Positions 11,265 through 22,896 are shown, numbered from the stretch's first letter. The stretch: DNA of 64,000 nt from Thalassia testudinum (GCA_037157565.1 JAZHRO010000003.1:38019001-38083000), one strand, 5' to 3'. Notes: a model not told the origin generated them from the letters alone. Numbers and translations are program-made.

Positions 11265-12464
11265 TAGAGAAAGGTGCCCTACAGTACAATCAACCGAACA
11301 TGTCCTTATGTGGGTAGTCTAAAGACCTACAAACTCCCAGGACCCATCTTGAGATTATAAATGATTTAGTCTACTTTTATCCAGTCAATCCAACAAGTTA
11401 GAAGGAGGGACTGGGGAGAAGGTTCTTCCTTTGGCTTGCGCCTCCAGTTCCTAGTGTACCCCCCAGCTGCGGTCGTTTGATGCTACTCCCCTAGCTAGAC
11501 ATCAGATCGACCAGTAGAAGCAAATTAATTAAAAAAAATCTCAGTCTAAGCCTCGAAGACTGAATCAATCCTTAAGGCCAACATCTACTCAATTTTAGTA
11601 AGGCTTGGGATGATCGTGCTCTTTGAATGTGATGGGCCCTTTAGAAGGGTTGTGACCTTAATAATCAGTTAAAATGTGCGTGCATGCACAATCAGGGTTT
11701 TCAAAAAAGGTTATTTGATGATGCATCTTCTAGGATTTAACCTTGTTTAGTAGCTTTTAGGGTTTAATTCTTAGGTTGCTTCAATCAAGGTTTAGTAGAA
11801 CACTCCAAGTTTTGAAAGCACGGGTGATGATATGTTCCTTTAGAAATCAGACAAAAAATGTGGAGTGCCCGGTTCAGCCGTAAGAATCAACCCTAAGTGT
11901 GAAGCTACTTAATGAATCTCTTTTATTTTGAGTGGTGCGACCCAAGCAATTCAAGTAATTGGCCTATTGCACCACTTAGTTAAGGCACATAGAAATGTTT
12001 GACCTATTCAGATTTCTACTCACTTATTTGTGTGTTGAGTTCTGTGTATCGGGTTTACAATTCAGATCCTGGTTAAGTGGTAGAATCGATGTGATTGTGC
12101 GCCTTAGGGTAAGAAGTTGTGGGTGTTAAGTGTGTAGCTTTCAGAAAATCCCATAAGAGAAGAGTATTTTTTTTATATATTCTGGGGTGAGATGAGTGGA
12201 GGTAGAAAACAAACAACAAAATCTATCCTAGGGTTTATAAAAAGCACCTAAGTTGAATTGGGATTGAGTAATTAGTATGGTGAATTGAAGTAGTGGGTTG
12301 GGTGGTAGGGACAAACTTACAAAAACTTCATCCGCACTTTTCTCTGATCTAACTGCTTTGGCATTCCACAGATGAGTACTGCAATCACAGTATGATCAGA
12401 GAAAAAGTGAGTTAAAAGTTAGGTAAGGTGGAAAAACACAAAAAAAAACCAAAGAGTGTTGCCT
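11265..12464 (-). other. X2 5' leader, non-coding
   Basis: It lies between the PBS and the open frame. It holds the conserved leader block at about 11566-11642, which ends in GAATGTGATGGGCC on the + strand, roughly 300 nt upstream of the frame. No gene is supported. Confidence 0.6.
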
Positions 12465-12481
12465 CCCCGGCAACGACGCCA
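12465..12481 (-). other. Primer-binding site of X2 (tRNA-Asp)
   Basis: CCCCGGCAACGACGCCA on the + strand equals the 3' end of plant tRNA-Asp with one mismatch. It is 3 bases from the LTR at 12485. In RNA sense GTTGCC and the following GGCAAC can pair across a GGGGA loop. Confidence 0.9.
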
Positions 12482-12484
12482 AAG

Positions 12485-13900
12485 TGATTGCAGGCATTTC
12501 GCGAGTTTGAAATCAGGGTTACGAGTAACCCGTCATCATAGTTACAAAACTGGTGGTCAAATAAAATTTATACTGAAACATGAAAAGTGAGTCCCGGGTC
12601 GAACACAGGGAGGCAAATGTTTGGTTTTATGAAATCTGTGCTTCACTTTTATTTGTTTATTTCATTTTTGTCTTTTCTAATTTTTTTGGTATTGTTAACA
12701 AGCAAGAGATTAGGTAGACGAAAACTTTATCTACTCGTAAAAATATAAGAGAGAGGGAGAGAGAGAGAAACAATCATCTATTTATCAAGAATTGTTTGTT
12801 ACAACTACCAAAGCAGGATAACTACACTACGAAAGCGTAAAAAGATAGAAAATGGTGAGAGAAATCCCCCACAACAGTTGCTCGAAGGACGACTCGCTTT
12901 GACGTTGCCTGGAGGAAGGTGGTGAGGAGCAGGACAAAGGAGGACGAAGCTAGAGGACGGAGGATGGGGCAGTACGGCGTCATGGCGAGGACCTTCTTCT
13001 CGAAGGGTGGTGAGACGACGACCATGGGATGCTCCACGAATGGGGATGAGGGGTGGGAAAACTATTTGATTTTCTACTCTAGAGGTGCATCCTAGGCTTG
13101 GGAGAAGCTCTCTCTAGAGCCTTGGAGGTAGTGAGAGGAAGAAAGGAAGAGATGAAGAAAAATGGGAGGGGTAGGGGTCCTTTTATGGTGGAGGAAAGAA
13201 TTAAATTCGTATATAGGGCACTTAGTGACGGTCATAAATGTTGCTAAAGATCCGCCATAAACGTCACTAAAGACAGCCCACACACCCACCCGTCACTACG
13301 CTGGTGTGCGCTCCACATGCCCATGTCGCGTGCACACGAGTGATACGTGCCACTGCCTCTGCACACGCACGTGCACCCTCACTGCTGTGCATGTGCGGTG
13401 GCGCATGCGTGCGCATGGGTGGCTTGGGTTGCACTACATGGCACAATCTGGGCCGTCCATCTTATTTCTTTTGTAAGGGATGCTACAGTGGATGGATTGA
13501 GTTGATTTTCACGCCGTTGGGCTGCGATTGTCGTTTTGAATCCATCCGTGTGGTCAGATTTGTCATTTGACGCTACAGATTGCATCACCTATTACCTCAG
13601 CCATTGATCTTCCTTAGATTGCATATGGTTTTACAAGATTCCGATCAAGGTGATTTTGGTGGTGTTGGACTCCGATTGTCATCTTGATCAGATCTGTATG
13701 GTCGGATCGTCAATCCTAGGCTCTGAAATAAATATCCTTCTCTCCTAACCACAGAAAGGATGTAATTAACCTAAATTATATACAACTACCCTAAATGTAG
13801 AATGATGCATGCTATGCAATATTTATAAAATGAAATGCAAATCTAAGCCAAAGAACATGCATGAATAGGCATTTTAACTTAAATAGATGTGTCCACATCA
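12485..13900 (-). repeat. 5' LTR of X2 (1416 bp)
   Basis: On the + strand it runs from TGATTGCAGG to CCACATCA. The U5 box is at 12587-12612 and the TATA box near 13180-13190. It is collinear with the left LTR apart from small indels. Confidence 0.85.
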
Positions 13901-13905
13901 CATGG

Positions 13906-14817
13906 CAGTGGAGGGACTTCCGTCGATGGCTTGGCATCTTCACAACTTTGCTTGGGAGCTCTATGGAGTGGTGGAATTGCTTTGGCTGAAGATAGGCACA
14001 AATGGGAGGGGTAGGTCCCTTTTTATAGTTGAGGAGAGGGCTAAAATTTGTCCTCAGGCCAATAGCGACATTCAAATTGTCACTATAGACTTGCCGTAAG
14101 CATCGCCTTAGCCCCTACCCTTACGCCTTCAATGCACACACAGCTGCCATCAATGCGACTTGTGTGCACGCCACTTAATTCATCCAATCCTTGATCCAAC
14201 GGCTAGGATTGCATCTCACCTGCTGCCTCAGATCGCAACCCATACACGTTGGATTGGGCATGCTCGAGTGCGTGATCGCATGCGTTTCACGCAGAGGGAT
14301 GGATGGCACCCAATGTGCTTATTTCTTGACCATTCGATCGTGATCTAATGGTCCAATTTCAATTGGTGCACCGTGGGGGGTGAGGCGGGATTCAATCCCT
14401 CGCCGCTTGATTGTGAGTGGCTTGCCCCCTGCTGTGTTGCAAGCACGATTGGTAGCGAAGATGACGAGGTGCTAGAGCGGTGGTGACTGTTGGATGTTGA
14501 TCGTGAGATGGTGAACGCACAATGAAGGATCGGCTAAAGCGTGATGGAAAGAGGAAGCGAGTGCCATGTGTCACATTTGGGGTCGTTGATTAGTAGATCA
14601 ATGGTCAGAACTTATCGGGCTTGTTGTGGGATCTACGAAGGTCGGATAGAGGTGACTTTGAGTCCATTCGACTCCATTCTTCAATTCGGATCCATCCATT
14701 TCAATATAGACTTGTACACAAGGTCTTTTAAAATTGATTTTAAGCAACCTAAATGTAAAGATCATGCAATATGCATGCAATGCTCCCAAGCCCATTAAAA
14801 TATATCATTATTGCACA
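13906..14817 (-). repeat. 5' LTR of D, U3-side part
   Basis: It continues the LTR broken at 6659. The minus-strand TATA box CTATAAAAAGGG is at 14018-14028. The outer end is estimated at 14815-14817 from weak similarity to the U3 starts of K and X2. Confidence 0.55.
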
Positions 14818-14859
14818 AGTACCCTTGAAATTAACTCTAATTGATAATATTAACACTGA

Positions 14860-15228
14860 TTATTGTAGAGTCATCACTGCTCTCATTTCATCAAGCATTT
14901 CATCGATGTCATCAGCTTTAATATCCATAGTAGATTCATCGAAATCTATCGTAGATCATTTGACTTCCTTTGTAAGATCCTCTCCATGAGCAATCCACTT
15001 AGTATAATGTTGCTACCAACCGTTGCAAGCTGTGTGGTAAAATATAGTGTTCCTATCATGTGAATATCCTTTCAAGCACCTCCAAAATGGGTAAAAGGTC
15101 CTGTTGAACTTGTCACCTCATCTGAATGATTTCCTATCATCCTGAAATGCCCAATAAAGGAACTCTCTCACTCCATTCTTGTATTGGGAGTAATTTGAGT
15201 TCTCAAAACTAATCCAAGACATATCCAT
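14860..15228 (-). pseudogene. CACTA transposase-associated (TnpD N-terminal) domain, decayed
   Basis: 123 codons begin M-D-M-S-W and contain a YKNGVREFLYWAF-like block and, near the end, a YTKWIAHGE-like block. This matches the plant En/Spm 'transposase-associated' domain pattern (MDxSW ... Y..GV..FL..AF ... C..C ... Y..W..HGE). The CPC zinc-binding cysteines are partly lost. Three in-frame stops (TGA, TAG, TGA) and a terminal TAA show it is dead. The catalytic DDE part is absent here. I am fairly sure of the family, less of exact borders. Confidence 0.6.
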
Positions 15229-15903
15229 GATAATATACAAAAATAAAATAATGCCACCTAATAATTATAATATGATTTTAATAGTGTTTGTATTTTGATT
15301 AGGGTTTTCTCTTAATAACCCATCCTTGTTACATGCAACTAGTGTATGGAAAAAATTTGACAGCATCTCCGCACACATTTCCAGTATACCCCCGAAGACT
15401 AACCTTAACTACAATCCCAATAGTACCCAATTAATGGCACTTTAGGAACCTAGTTAAGATCAGTTGCTATACCAGAGAAGAGCATAAAGATTATGCTAAA
15501 ATTTCTCTACACACTAGTCACATGCAACAAGTAACCATAAATTGTGATCAAATCTTCAAGGACCCTCTTTAGCCTGGTACTTCATTGAACAAATGATGAT
15601 TGTAACTTATGGCATACTATAAAGATAACACATCGTGCGTGTAAGTGAAGTATATACACATTCAGCGCTGTCTGTATAACATGATCACAAGTCTTGATGG
15701 GCGAGTATTTTGACATGATTATCCCCTCCCAAAACTTGTAACGTAGGGGTTAGAATACCTATTGTTTGGCTTCAAGTGCATCTAAATTTGTGCAAGTATG
15801 TGTATTTATAAATTCATTAAAATTTTTGGCAGAGTTTCTCCTGCAATATAAACATCTTCTCATAACAAACACACAATTAATCATATAAGCATTCACAAAT
15901 TAA

Positions 15904-16054
15904 GTGGGTAAACCCCACGATCATTCAAATAAATTCATTCAACTAAATCATGTAGGTACACACCACATTCTAAACCTAACTAAGTGAGGACACCCCACAT
16001 TCATTCACAAATTAAAACAACATAACTATACATATTTAAGTGGGTACACCCCAC
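15904..16054. repeat. Four spaced palindromic GTGGGTxxACCCCAC units
   Basis: GTGGGTAAACCCCAC (15904-15918), a decayed copy (15951-15966), GTGAGGACACCCCAC (15984-15998) and GTGGGTACACCCCAC (16040-16054) lie inside the CACTA 5' region, each followed by AT-rich sequence with CATTC/CATC motifs. Confidence 0.55.
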
Positions 16055-16229
16055 AATCATCACATACATGGAAAAATAAATTTACATGCACATTCATACC
16101 TCAATGAAATGTGCAATCGGAGAGAAGGTGTCTGACAATGTGAGATAGCTAAATCAAATTACAAAAACTTATAAGGAAAAAACTATAAAAAATTACAGAA
16201 ATATAATCACATTTCAAATTTAATGAAAC

Positions 16230-16690
16230 AAAAATTTTTTTCAGGAGGGGATGGCAGTGGGAGGATGAGGAGGGGGTGGCTGTGTGGAGTAGGAGGAGGG
16301 AGGGGGTTGTAGGGAAGGAGGAGGAGGTGGGGCCACCTGTGACTAGTAGGAGGAGGAGGGAGGGGGCTATGGAGAAGGAGGAGGAGGAGGAGGGAGTGGC
16401 TGCTGTAGGGAGGGGATGTCTGTGGGGAGGAGGAAGGGCTACACGACAGGGGATGGTTAAGCACTCAAGATGATGGGGAGGAGGGGGTGGCTTTGGGGAG
16501 GAGGAGGAGGAGAAGGTGGTGGCAGTGTGGTTTGGGTGAGGAGGAGAAGGGGGTGGCAGCATAGTTGGGAGGAGAAGGAGGAGGAGGATGTAGAGGGCCT
16601 TATGGATTGATGAGGGCGGTCTGGGAGAGGGATAGCAATGGCGGAGGGCTAAGATAGATGGAGGAGACGAGGCTATGGGCAATGGGGAGA
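16230..16690. repeat. G-rich low-complexity tract (GGA/GTGG)
   Basis: The + strand is mostly GGAGGAGG and GGTGG-type repeats, and the opposite strand is C/T-rich. The 177-codon Pro/Ser frame on the minus strand is a by-product of this composition and not a gene. Confidence 0.8.
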
Positions 16691-16727
16691 GGGGTCAGGT
16701 GCAGTGCAATCTATATTAGGACTTTAT

Positions 16728-17060
16728 ACAATGATTTTTGTAAAAAACATTATTTAATGTCGGGTAGGGTACGAAATAATGGCACCTAGCCAAAATTAGC
16801 AATTAATATATATGATGATTTTTTGTAAAAACCATCGTATGAATAACGCAACATCGGTTCCTACCACTATTGTATAAACCCAATATCGATGCACCTCTTC
16901 ACTTGCTAACGGTACTTTTACATATTTATTTTAGGAGACGATTTTAATGATAATCATCGTTTAGACTAATAAAATGACGGTGTCGTGATGGTCATATATG
17001 TCAAAGATCCAAAGTTGATCAAGGTTGTATAGTAGGCGATGGTTTTAAAGGAAACCATTG
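16728..17060. repeat. Palindromic subterminal repeats of the CACTA element
   Basis: Four units of about 25 bp each have ATGATTTT or CGATGGTTTT facing AAACCATCG: about 16728-16754, 16813-16837, 16938-16960 and 17037-17060. Subterminal repeats of this kind are where TnpA-type proteins bind in En/Spm elements. Confidence 0.6.
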
Positions 17061-17080
17061 TATATATAACGTCTCAAATA

Positions 17081-17097
17081 CGCTTTTTCTAGTAGTG
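17081..17097 (-). repeat. CACTA terminal inverted repeat
   Basis: CGCTTTTTCTAGTAGTG on + is CACTACTAGAAAAAGCG in element sense, the common plant CACTA terminus. Confidence 0.8.
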
Positions 17098-17100
17098 TAA

Positions 17101-18147
17101 GTTGAGTAGAGATACTAAATGCTTGGAGTTAATTAAACCATGAGGATAGTAAGGAATCTTAGACCATAAGGCTTAATAGGCTATAATTAGCTTCCATAGT
17201 TGAGGATGGTCTGCTAGAATTGGGTCTAGTCAAATTCATGAGGAATCTGGCTAGTTCAAACCAATGGTCTAAAAGTAAGAAAGTATAGGGCTTTGTTGTC
17301 CACTCTTTGGTTTGAGAGCTAAGTAACCTAAGCAATCAAAATTTCACACACATTAGAATTGACTTTCAAGCATCTAAAACTACGAAAACATGGCATCATT
17401 GGAATTAGGTTTATTTCCCTTTCTTCCTAAGGATCTCCACGAGTAGTTTTTGAAAGGATGAAGATGAGCCACTCATCTAGAAAAATGATTTAGAGAAAAA
17501 ATTAAAATTGAGAAGCTAGGAATTACCAAATAAAAATGCACCTGATTACAAATGGGTACCACAAATAAATAAACACATCGCTACATATGGGTGTTCATTT
17601 CTTCCAAAAATAGAAGGTAATAAAGAAAAAGAAAATAATTTCAAGAAAAAAGTATTAGGAAAAGAGGTCTAGGGTCCAACCAGGGAAATATATGCCAAGG
17701 AGTGTTGACCTCGGGATAGAAACAAGTGAGGAGAAAGCTACCGAATCTAAATAAGGCCAAACCAACACTGAAAATTGCGTTGACCAAGAATGAATTTCAA
17801 CCCCTTGAGGCCTGGATTTTTGCAGCCTTGGATGCCTGTAGGTCAAATCTACTGCACTATGCATGAATTCTTTAAATTCATAACTACTAAACCCTGAGTG
17901 GGCAGTGAAGCCTAAGAAATCAAACTTCAAAACTAGAGGTCAAAGATAAAAAGAAGCAAAAAAATTCAGCCACCTAAATCTAGATATCCGTCCTTGACGT
18001 TGTAGAACAATTAGAATAAGAGTCCTAACTTTCGTTCTAAAATTTGATTGATAATAAGTGTTTAGTTAATTTGTGAAACTTTAGTTGTCGACAAAGCATT
18101 CATTTATTTTTGCTAGGGATCACTAGCAAAGTTTAGGCATCGGGGTA
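17101..18147 (+). mobile_element. Element P: decayed 3' interior of a gypsy element
   Basis: No gene is found. Patches such as GTGTTGACC..GGAGAAAGCTACC (about 17702-17742) match the 3' interior of family X (1895-1940 in X1), in + orientation. The stretch ends with a perfect hairpin and a PPT (18109-18147). The left side is broken by the CACTA element. Confidence 0.55.
18109..18147 (+). other. Pre-PPT hairpin and PPT of P
   Basis: The perfect 8-bp stem TTTGCTAG / CTAGCAAA has loop GGATCA (18109-18130). The tract TTTAGGCATCGGGGTA ends at 18147, directly before the LTR. Confidence 0.7.
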
Positions 18148-20223
18148 AGATTGCTTAGCAATCGTAAGTCTTAATCAACCTAAATAATGTTAGAATCTTA
18201 GCTAATTTGTACATATTGCATGCATGTTTAGCATACATTGTATTACTTTATTTTATGCAAATTACATAAAATAATAAGAATTTATCTTGTTGCTTGATAT
18301 TTTTATTCAAATTTGCAAGTAATAAGGAATATCGAATGGTCATGGTGTGAAGGAATAAAGTGTAATAGGAAGGACCTCTGGAGAGTACCTGTAGGGAAGA
18401 ATAAAGCAAGGGATTGAGAATAGAATACTAAAGAAATAAGAAGTGGAAGAGAGGATGGCATAATCAAGAAGAGGAGAAAATCTTAAACCAAGCCCAATCC
18501 AATGATCCAGAGCCAAATAGCCCTCCCAAGCATTAATTCACTATCCACTATCCTTATAACACTATACATAATCCTTATCGATGTTCCAAAACCCTATGAT
18601 AACCCAATCTTAAACAAAACCCTAATTGATCAAATCCTATAAACCAAAACCCGGATAACCTTATCCACAATCCTAACCCATTATCCATGACACTATCCCT
18701 ACGTCATATTATCCCAATTATCCAAGCCTTAACCCAATTTAGGATTCCCAAACCTATTGGATCAATTTGGTTCCACTTAGATCAAGTAGAAGTCCAATTA
18801 GGCTAAGTGGTTCCTAATCTAGACTATCTTAACCTATTTAGTTCTTCCTAAACCAAATTAAGCTACATCTTAAAATGGTTGAACACTTAATCCTTAGGTT
18901 GTACCCCCTCAAGTGATTCCTAAGTTACACCTAGGGAACACCACATGCCATCCTAAGTCTAAAAAAGAGAACTAAACCCTACCCTTCCAATCCTTAAGCA
19001 CCCCCCTCCCCTCCACCTTCTTTCTCTCCTCAAAGTCAGTGACCTCCTCCTCCTTCCTTGGTCCCGGTGGCTACCCTCTTTCATCCGAGAGGCTAGCTAA
19101 CCTCCTTCATCGGAGGACACCATTGCTGCCCCTCCTCTATTCTCTAAGGCTGCAAGGCTGCCTCTCCACCTCTTTATTTTTATTTATGCACGTATTCTTC
19201 CCCTTCCTCTCTTTATTTTTGATTGCATCAACCCTTCCTCTAGAGGCTTGGTGTGATCCTCTCTTTGGCTGGTATGTAGATGGGTCTCTATACCGAAGGT
19301 CTAGCCACCACGATCACCTAAAAGCTGACTCCCGACATGGTGGCTTTCTCATAATTATAGTTATTTTTATTTTTCTGGATATTGTTCTAGTTGTAGTGAT
19401 TAGATTAATTTATGAGCTTTGATGATGATAATGAATGATTCAATATTTTGATTTCTATTATTTGCTTATTTGTGATTCACTTGTGTTTTTGCCTTGCCAT
19501 CATACACACATTACACACCCAACATCACCACCAAGTGGTGGTTGGGCCTTTGCACATCACCATCATCCACGCTCATTTTTCCTTCATTAGATTAGGTTTT
19601 CGATTCACATAGTTAGATTAGTTGTCTTTAGATTTTGCTACTCGTCTCTATTTACAAATAAAAGAATGTAAAAAATATATATTTGTTTATGGCTGCTCCT
19701 CGATCAGTTAACAACAATAATATCTTTTTGAATGCCCTTGATAGTATGCAAATAATTGAAGTAAGCCATACGGAAAAATACATGCTTATGTTTTATATTT
19801 TCTTGACTCAAACTTTCGTTTTGCTAGTTAACAACACTACAGGTGAATCTCTAGTTAGGGAGTTGGAGATCGAGATTGAGGATTAGATTTTCATTGGGAT
19901 TAGTTTTAGGTTTAGTTTTAGTAATAGATTTGGCTTGTTGTTTATTTGAAAAAACACCAAAAAAATCAGAAAAAGCAAAAGGAGAAAAAGAGTTGCAACA
20001 AACAGGCTTTATGGTAGGAAAAATCAAATAACTCAAACTTTTGAGTAGCCTCCCTATGTTCAACCAGGACTCACTCTTCCAAACACAAAATAAAGTTGAG
20101 TTTCATAATTAATTGTTGTTCAAGATTTACATGAAAAACATATACTACAGTGCATTTATTTCGCTTAACCTCTTCTTTGAACTTAACCCACAAACAATAA
20201 CCATTTTCATGATTGTGATATCA
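18148..20223 (+). repeat. 3' LTR of P (about 2.08 kb)
   Basis: It starts AGATTGCTTAGCAATCG, which matches the start of the F LTR (54642) with T changed to A. A decayed TATA-type site (CTAAAAAAG) is near 18958-18966. An A-rich tract (19950-19985) and the U5 box (20050-20075) follow. The end, ...GATATCA at 20223, is a guess from the ATCA terminus of the related LTRs. The short frame at 19039-19422 lies in the transcribed LTR part and shows no conserved domain. Confidence 0.6.
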
Positions 20224-21276
20224 AATGACTATCTTGGAATCCAACTAGTTTGAATTCTACCACAGGTAATTAGTGCCAAATCCAAATATTCAGTTCCTTG
20301 CCCACATCATTTGTGATCAGGAGAACCAAATTTGAATCTATAGAGGATATGCATTCATTGATGTGAATCCTTATTGCATTCAGGGAATTCAACATTCATC
20401 ATCTTTTAAACTTCATAAGTTCAAGCTTGTCTCAAGAAGGTAAGCCCAAGCTGAGGTGTGAAGAGGAATGAGTTAGAAATAATTTCTTACTTATCAAGAT
20501 ACTCCTTTTGATTAATCTAACTGACATCTACCATCTAAGTTAGATTGAATCTCATATTTTGTGTTCTTGGTTAATGGAATTCACTAACCTCATTACCATC
20601 ATGTGGAAGTCATAGAACTTTTCAAAAGTTCTTTGACCTTTCCACATTTGAACATCATCATATATTGGAATGATCATTAGCTAATGTTGCTATCCACTAA
20701 GGGTCCTTTCCATAGTGCACACATTACTATGTGTCACCCTCAAAATATACCTCCCCTATCCGAGGTCCTTTTCATGAAAGGATTGGATATTAGTTGTCTT
20801 AGAGTTCTTGATTATTTTGTCAAAAGAGAATATTCTCAACTTATCCTTGTAATCTCACTCTTTGACATTTATGTTCAAACATGAGTCATCTCGAAGAGGC
20901 GGAGAGTATCCTTTTTGCACTTGTTTAGAATTCTTATTAATGATCACAACATCAAAGAAATCTGAGTATCTAAAAATATATTCTGATTCATTCAAGTATC
21001 TAATGAGAAAACTTACAATAAGTCATTCATCACATGAATAAGCTAGCTCTAAACATTTTGGAAGTAGAAATAATTTCTATTGATACAAGATTACAGAGAC
21101 AATGTTTGTGATTCTGAATATAAATTTCATATATAAGATTTATATCTCCTGATGTCTCATACTGCAACAACTTGACTTAGGTTCCATCTACAGAGCTTCT
21201 TCATCCTCACCTTCATCTTGATCAACTGAATCATAAGAAACATTCACAAATGTGTCAAGCACATCAGAATCTTTAT
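20224..21276. other. Unassigned AT-rich stretch
   Basis: I see no gene, LTR border or PBS here. It may be the decayed downstream part of the copia-like element whose gag remnant follows on the minus strand, but no domain can be read with confidence. Confidence 0.3.
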
Positions 21277-21790
21277 TCAACACATGAATAAATAGATGAT
21301 GATAATGTGTGGTACCTTGAGGAACCTTTTCTTGACCTTTTGGTAAGGTCTATAGATTTTCATGGACAAATTCACACTTGTGTGAGTGTCAGTTGTCCTT
21401 TGGGCTTCTATGGTTGAGGACTGCTTCCACTTTCTAGAAATGCTACACACTCCATCAAGATGGTCCATGATGCTTGGTAGATGTTCTACCAATTTACGAA
21501 TTGCCCCTTTAAAGTTTTCCTTGTCGAGGACCTAAGCATAAAGGTTGGGGAGAGATGCGATTATCATATCAAGCTTCTTGTCCTCAAACAAGATTCCTCC
21601 AAACAATTCATATTCCAGGACCAACTCTTGCATATGGTACAAGTGTTCTTCCAAAGAACTTTCTAAACTAATTTTGAAATATAGAGAAAACTGTGTCTTG
21701 AGTGCCCAAGTCATTAAGACTATATACAATATCTCTTGCATGTTCACATTTACCAATGATCGCATCACAATTTTGGGCAATGTTTCCTCC
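21277..21790 (-). pseudogene. Copia-type gag remnant
   Basis: The minus strand keeps one frame from 21780 to 21277 with one stop. It contains EHLYHMQELVLEYELFG and LDMIIASLPN, which fit the pattern typical of Ty1/copia gag proteins: an E-H-L..M..LV..L..LG stretch, then a loop, then I..SLP..Y. No zinc knuckle, protease or other domain is attached. It is flanked on the right by the H LTR. Ty1/copia gag is the best guess; no other retroelement domain supports it. Confidence 0.4.
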
Positions 21791-21799
21791 TATTTTTTG

Positions 21800-22891
21800 C
21801 TATTGTTCAAGTATTTTTCAAAATTTTTTTGCATTTGTAAGTTATATAATTTATTTAATTTTTAAATGTAGGAAAAAAGAGTGAGTAAAATATATCCAAT
21901 CTTGATCTCATATGAAAGGACACAAGACAAGGAAGTCAATGGTGAAGTCGAATTTCAAAAATGATGCTTGTGTTAGCCAAGATGGAAAAATAAAGGAAAT
22001 CAAAAGAAAAAAAGGCGCTGATGTGAGAAACTCTTCTCCTCGCATGCCCAATAGTGCATGGACTCCTTCCTAACACTTCTCCAGTAGTGTGTCCCAACGT
22101 GTGAACGCACCATGCATGGGGTGTGCAAAGTGCATTCTTCGTATGCTTGGAGCATGATTTTAGCTCTTTCCACATGATAAAACCCTATCCTATGTGATTT
22201 CTCATATTTCCTTATATTATTTTCAAGCCTAAACCCAATTGGAGTGGGTTTTTGAGGGGGTGATGAATTTTAGGATTTTTAGGGCTATAAATACCGCTGC
22301 ATCACCCCCATTATGTCACATCTCTCTATTATTCCTCCTCCCTTTTCATCTTCTCCCTCTCCTCTCTGGAGCATGGGGAGCCTCAAGTGCATTACCACCT
22401 TCTCATCATCTTAGCTAATGTCCCACCACCATTGCATTGTCACCACCACGTTGACACATTCCCCATGCTCATTCTTTCTCTCATTCTCTCTCATTCTTTC
22501 TCTCTTTCCTTGCTTGTAATTTGACATTATTTTTCATTAATAAAATTTGGTTCTTGTAATTTATTCTTATTTGCATCAATTTCCTAGTTTCTAATTTGTA
22601 GTTGTTTGTTTCTAATTTTTCATGCATTTTTATTTTTTTAATTTAGGTTAGTTATTAGAATTAGGACTACTTCTCATCTCTTGTTATAAAATTCCAAAAA
22701 AATGAAAAATTACCAAAATTAAAAAAAAGTCTAGATTAGTAGAAAGTAATTTAGATGATTTTGGCTCCCTGAGGATGACTTGGACTCCCACTATGCTGCT
22801 TTTGATTTCTTTCAAGTGTTCAGTAATTTTTTTATAAATAATGGGGTTTTCTTACATGACACTTTGTTATCATCTTGCAATTGCACAATCA
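21800..22891 (+). repeat. 5' LTR of H (start uncertain)
   Basis: The TATA box TATAAATA at 22286-22293 is followed by a C/T-rich start region (22320-22380), an A-rich stretch near 22690-22730, and a diverged U5 box (GGCTCCCTGAGG..GACTTGGACTCCC, 22761-22790). The end ...GCACAATCA at 22891 is 5 bases before the PBS. The left border could not be fixed. Confidence 0.5.
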
Positions 22892-22896
22892 GTTTT

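Larger units (their letters stand above)
6660..13900 (-). mobile_element. X2: complete non-autonomous family X retrotransposon (7.24 kb)
   Basis: Two LTRs (6660-8118 and 12485-13900), a PPT next to the left LTR, a PBS next to the right LTR and a perfect 5-bp TSD CATGG (6655-6659, 13901-13905) define a complete insertion in the LTR of D. The interior (4.37 kb) codes only for the broken family X frame; no pol domain is present. The left LTR has lost its terminal TG (now AG). Size and layout fit a large non-autonomous derivative (LARD- or TR-GAG-like) that depends on a partner for reverse transcription and integration. Confidence 0.9.
3941..14817 (-). mobile_element. Element D: family X-like LTR retrotransposon, 5' part, split by X2
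   Basis: Visible parts of D are interior 3941-6209, PBS 6210-6226, and 5' LTR 6232-6659 continuing at 13906. D reads on the minus strand. X1 interrupts its interior at 3941, and X2 (6660-13905 with the duplicated CATGG) interrupts its LTR. The remainder of D, including its 3' LTR, is beyond the left edge. The right end near 14817 is an estimate: there the similarity to other LTR starts stops and the CACTA transposase remnant begins. Confidence 0.65.
14818..17100 (-). mobile_element. CACTA (En/Spm) DNA transposon, 5' part, truncated by D
   Basis: The right end carries a classic terminal inverted repeat CACTACTAGAAAAAGCG in minus sense (17081-17097), next to a possible 3-bp TSD taa (17098-17100). 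Inward are palindromic subterminal repeats and then the first exon-like part of a transposase (14860-15228). No matching left end is seen. The simplest reading is that D inserted into the transposase gene and the other half lies off the left edge. The CACTA sits in the interior of P. Confidence 0.7.

Noticed and set aside
14850..14866. TAACACTG as the left CACTA end with the taa duplication
   Set aside because: The bases after CACTG do not match the right terminal repeat beyond five positions, and the site overlaps the end of the transposase remnant.
15904..16054. CRISPR-like array
   Set aside because: Units are short palindromes with uneven spacing in a plant transposon; there is no cas context.
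16149..16682. 177-codon Pro/Ser frame
   Set aside because: It is translated from the G-rich low-complexity tract of the CACTA element; it has no conserved motif.
19039..19422. 127-codon frame with a hydrophobic C-terminus
   Set aside because: It lies in the transcribed part of the P LTR and has no conserved counterpart in the related F LTR.
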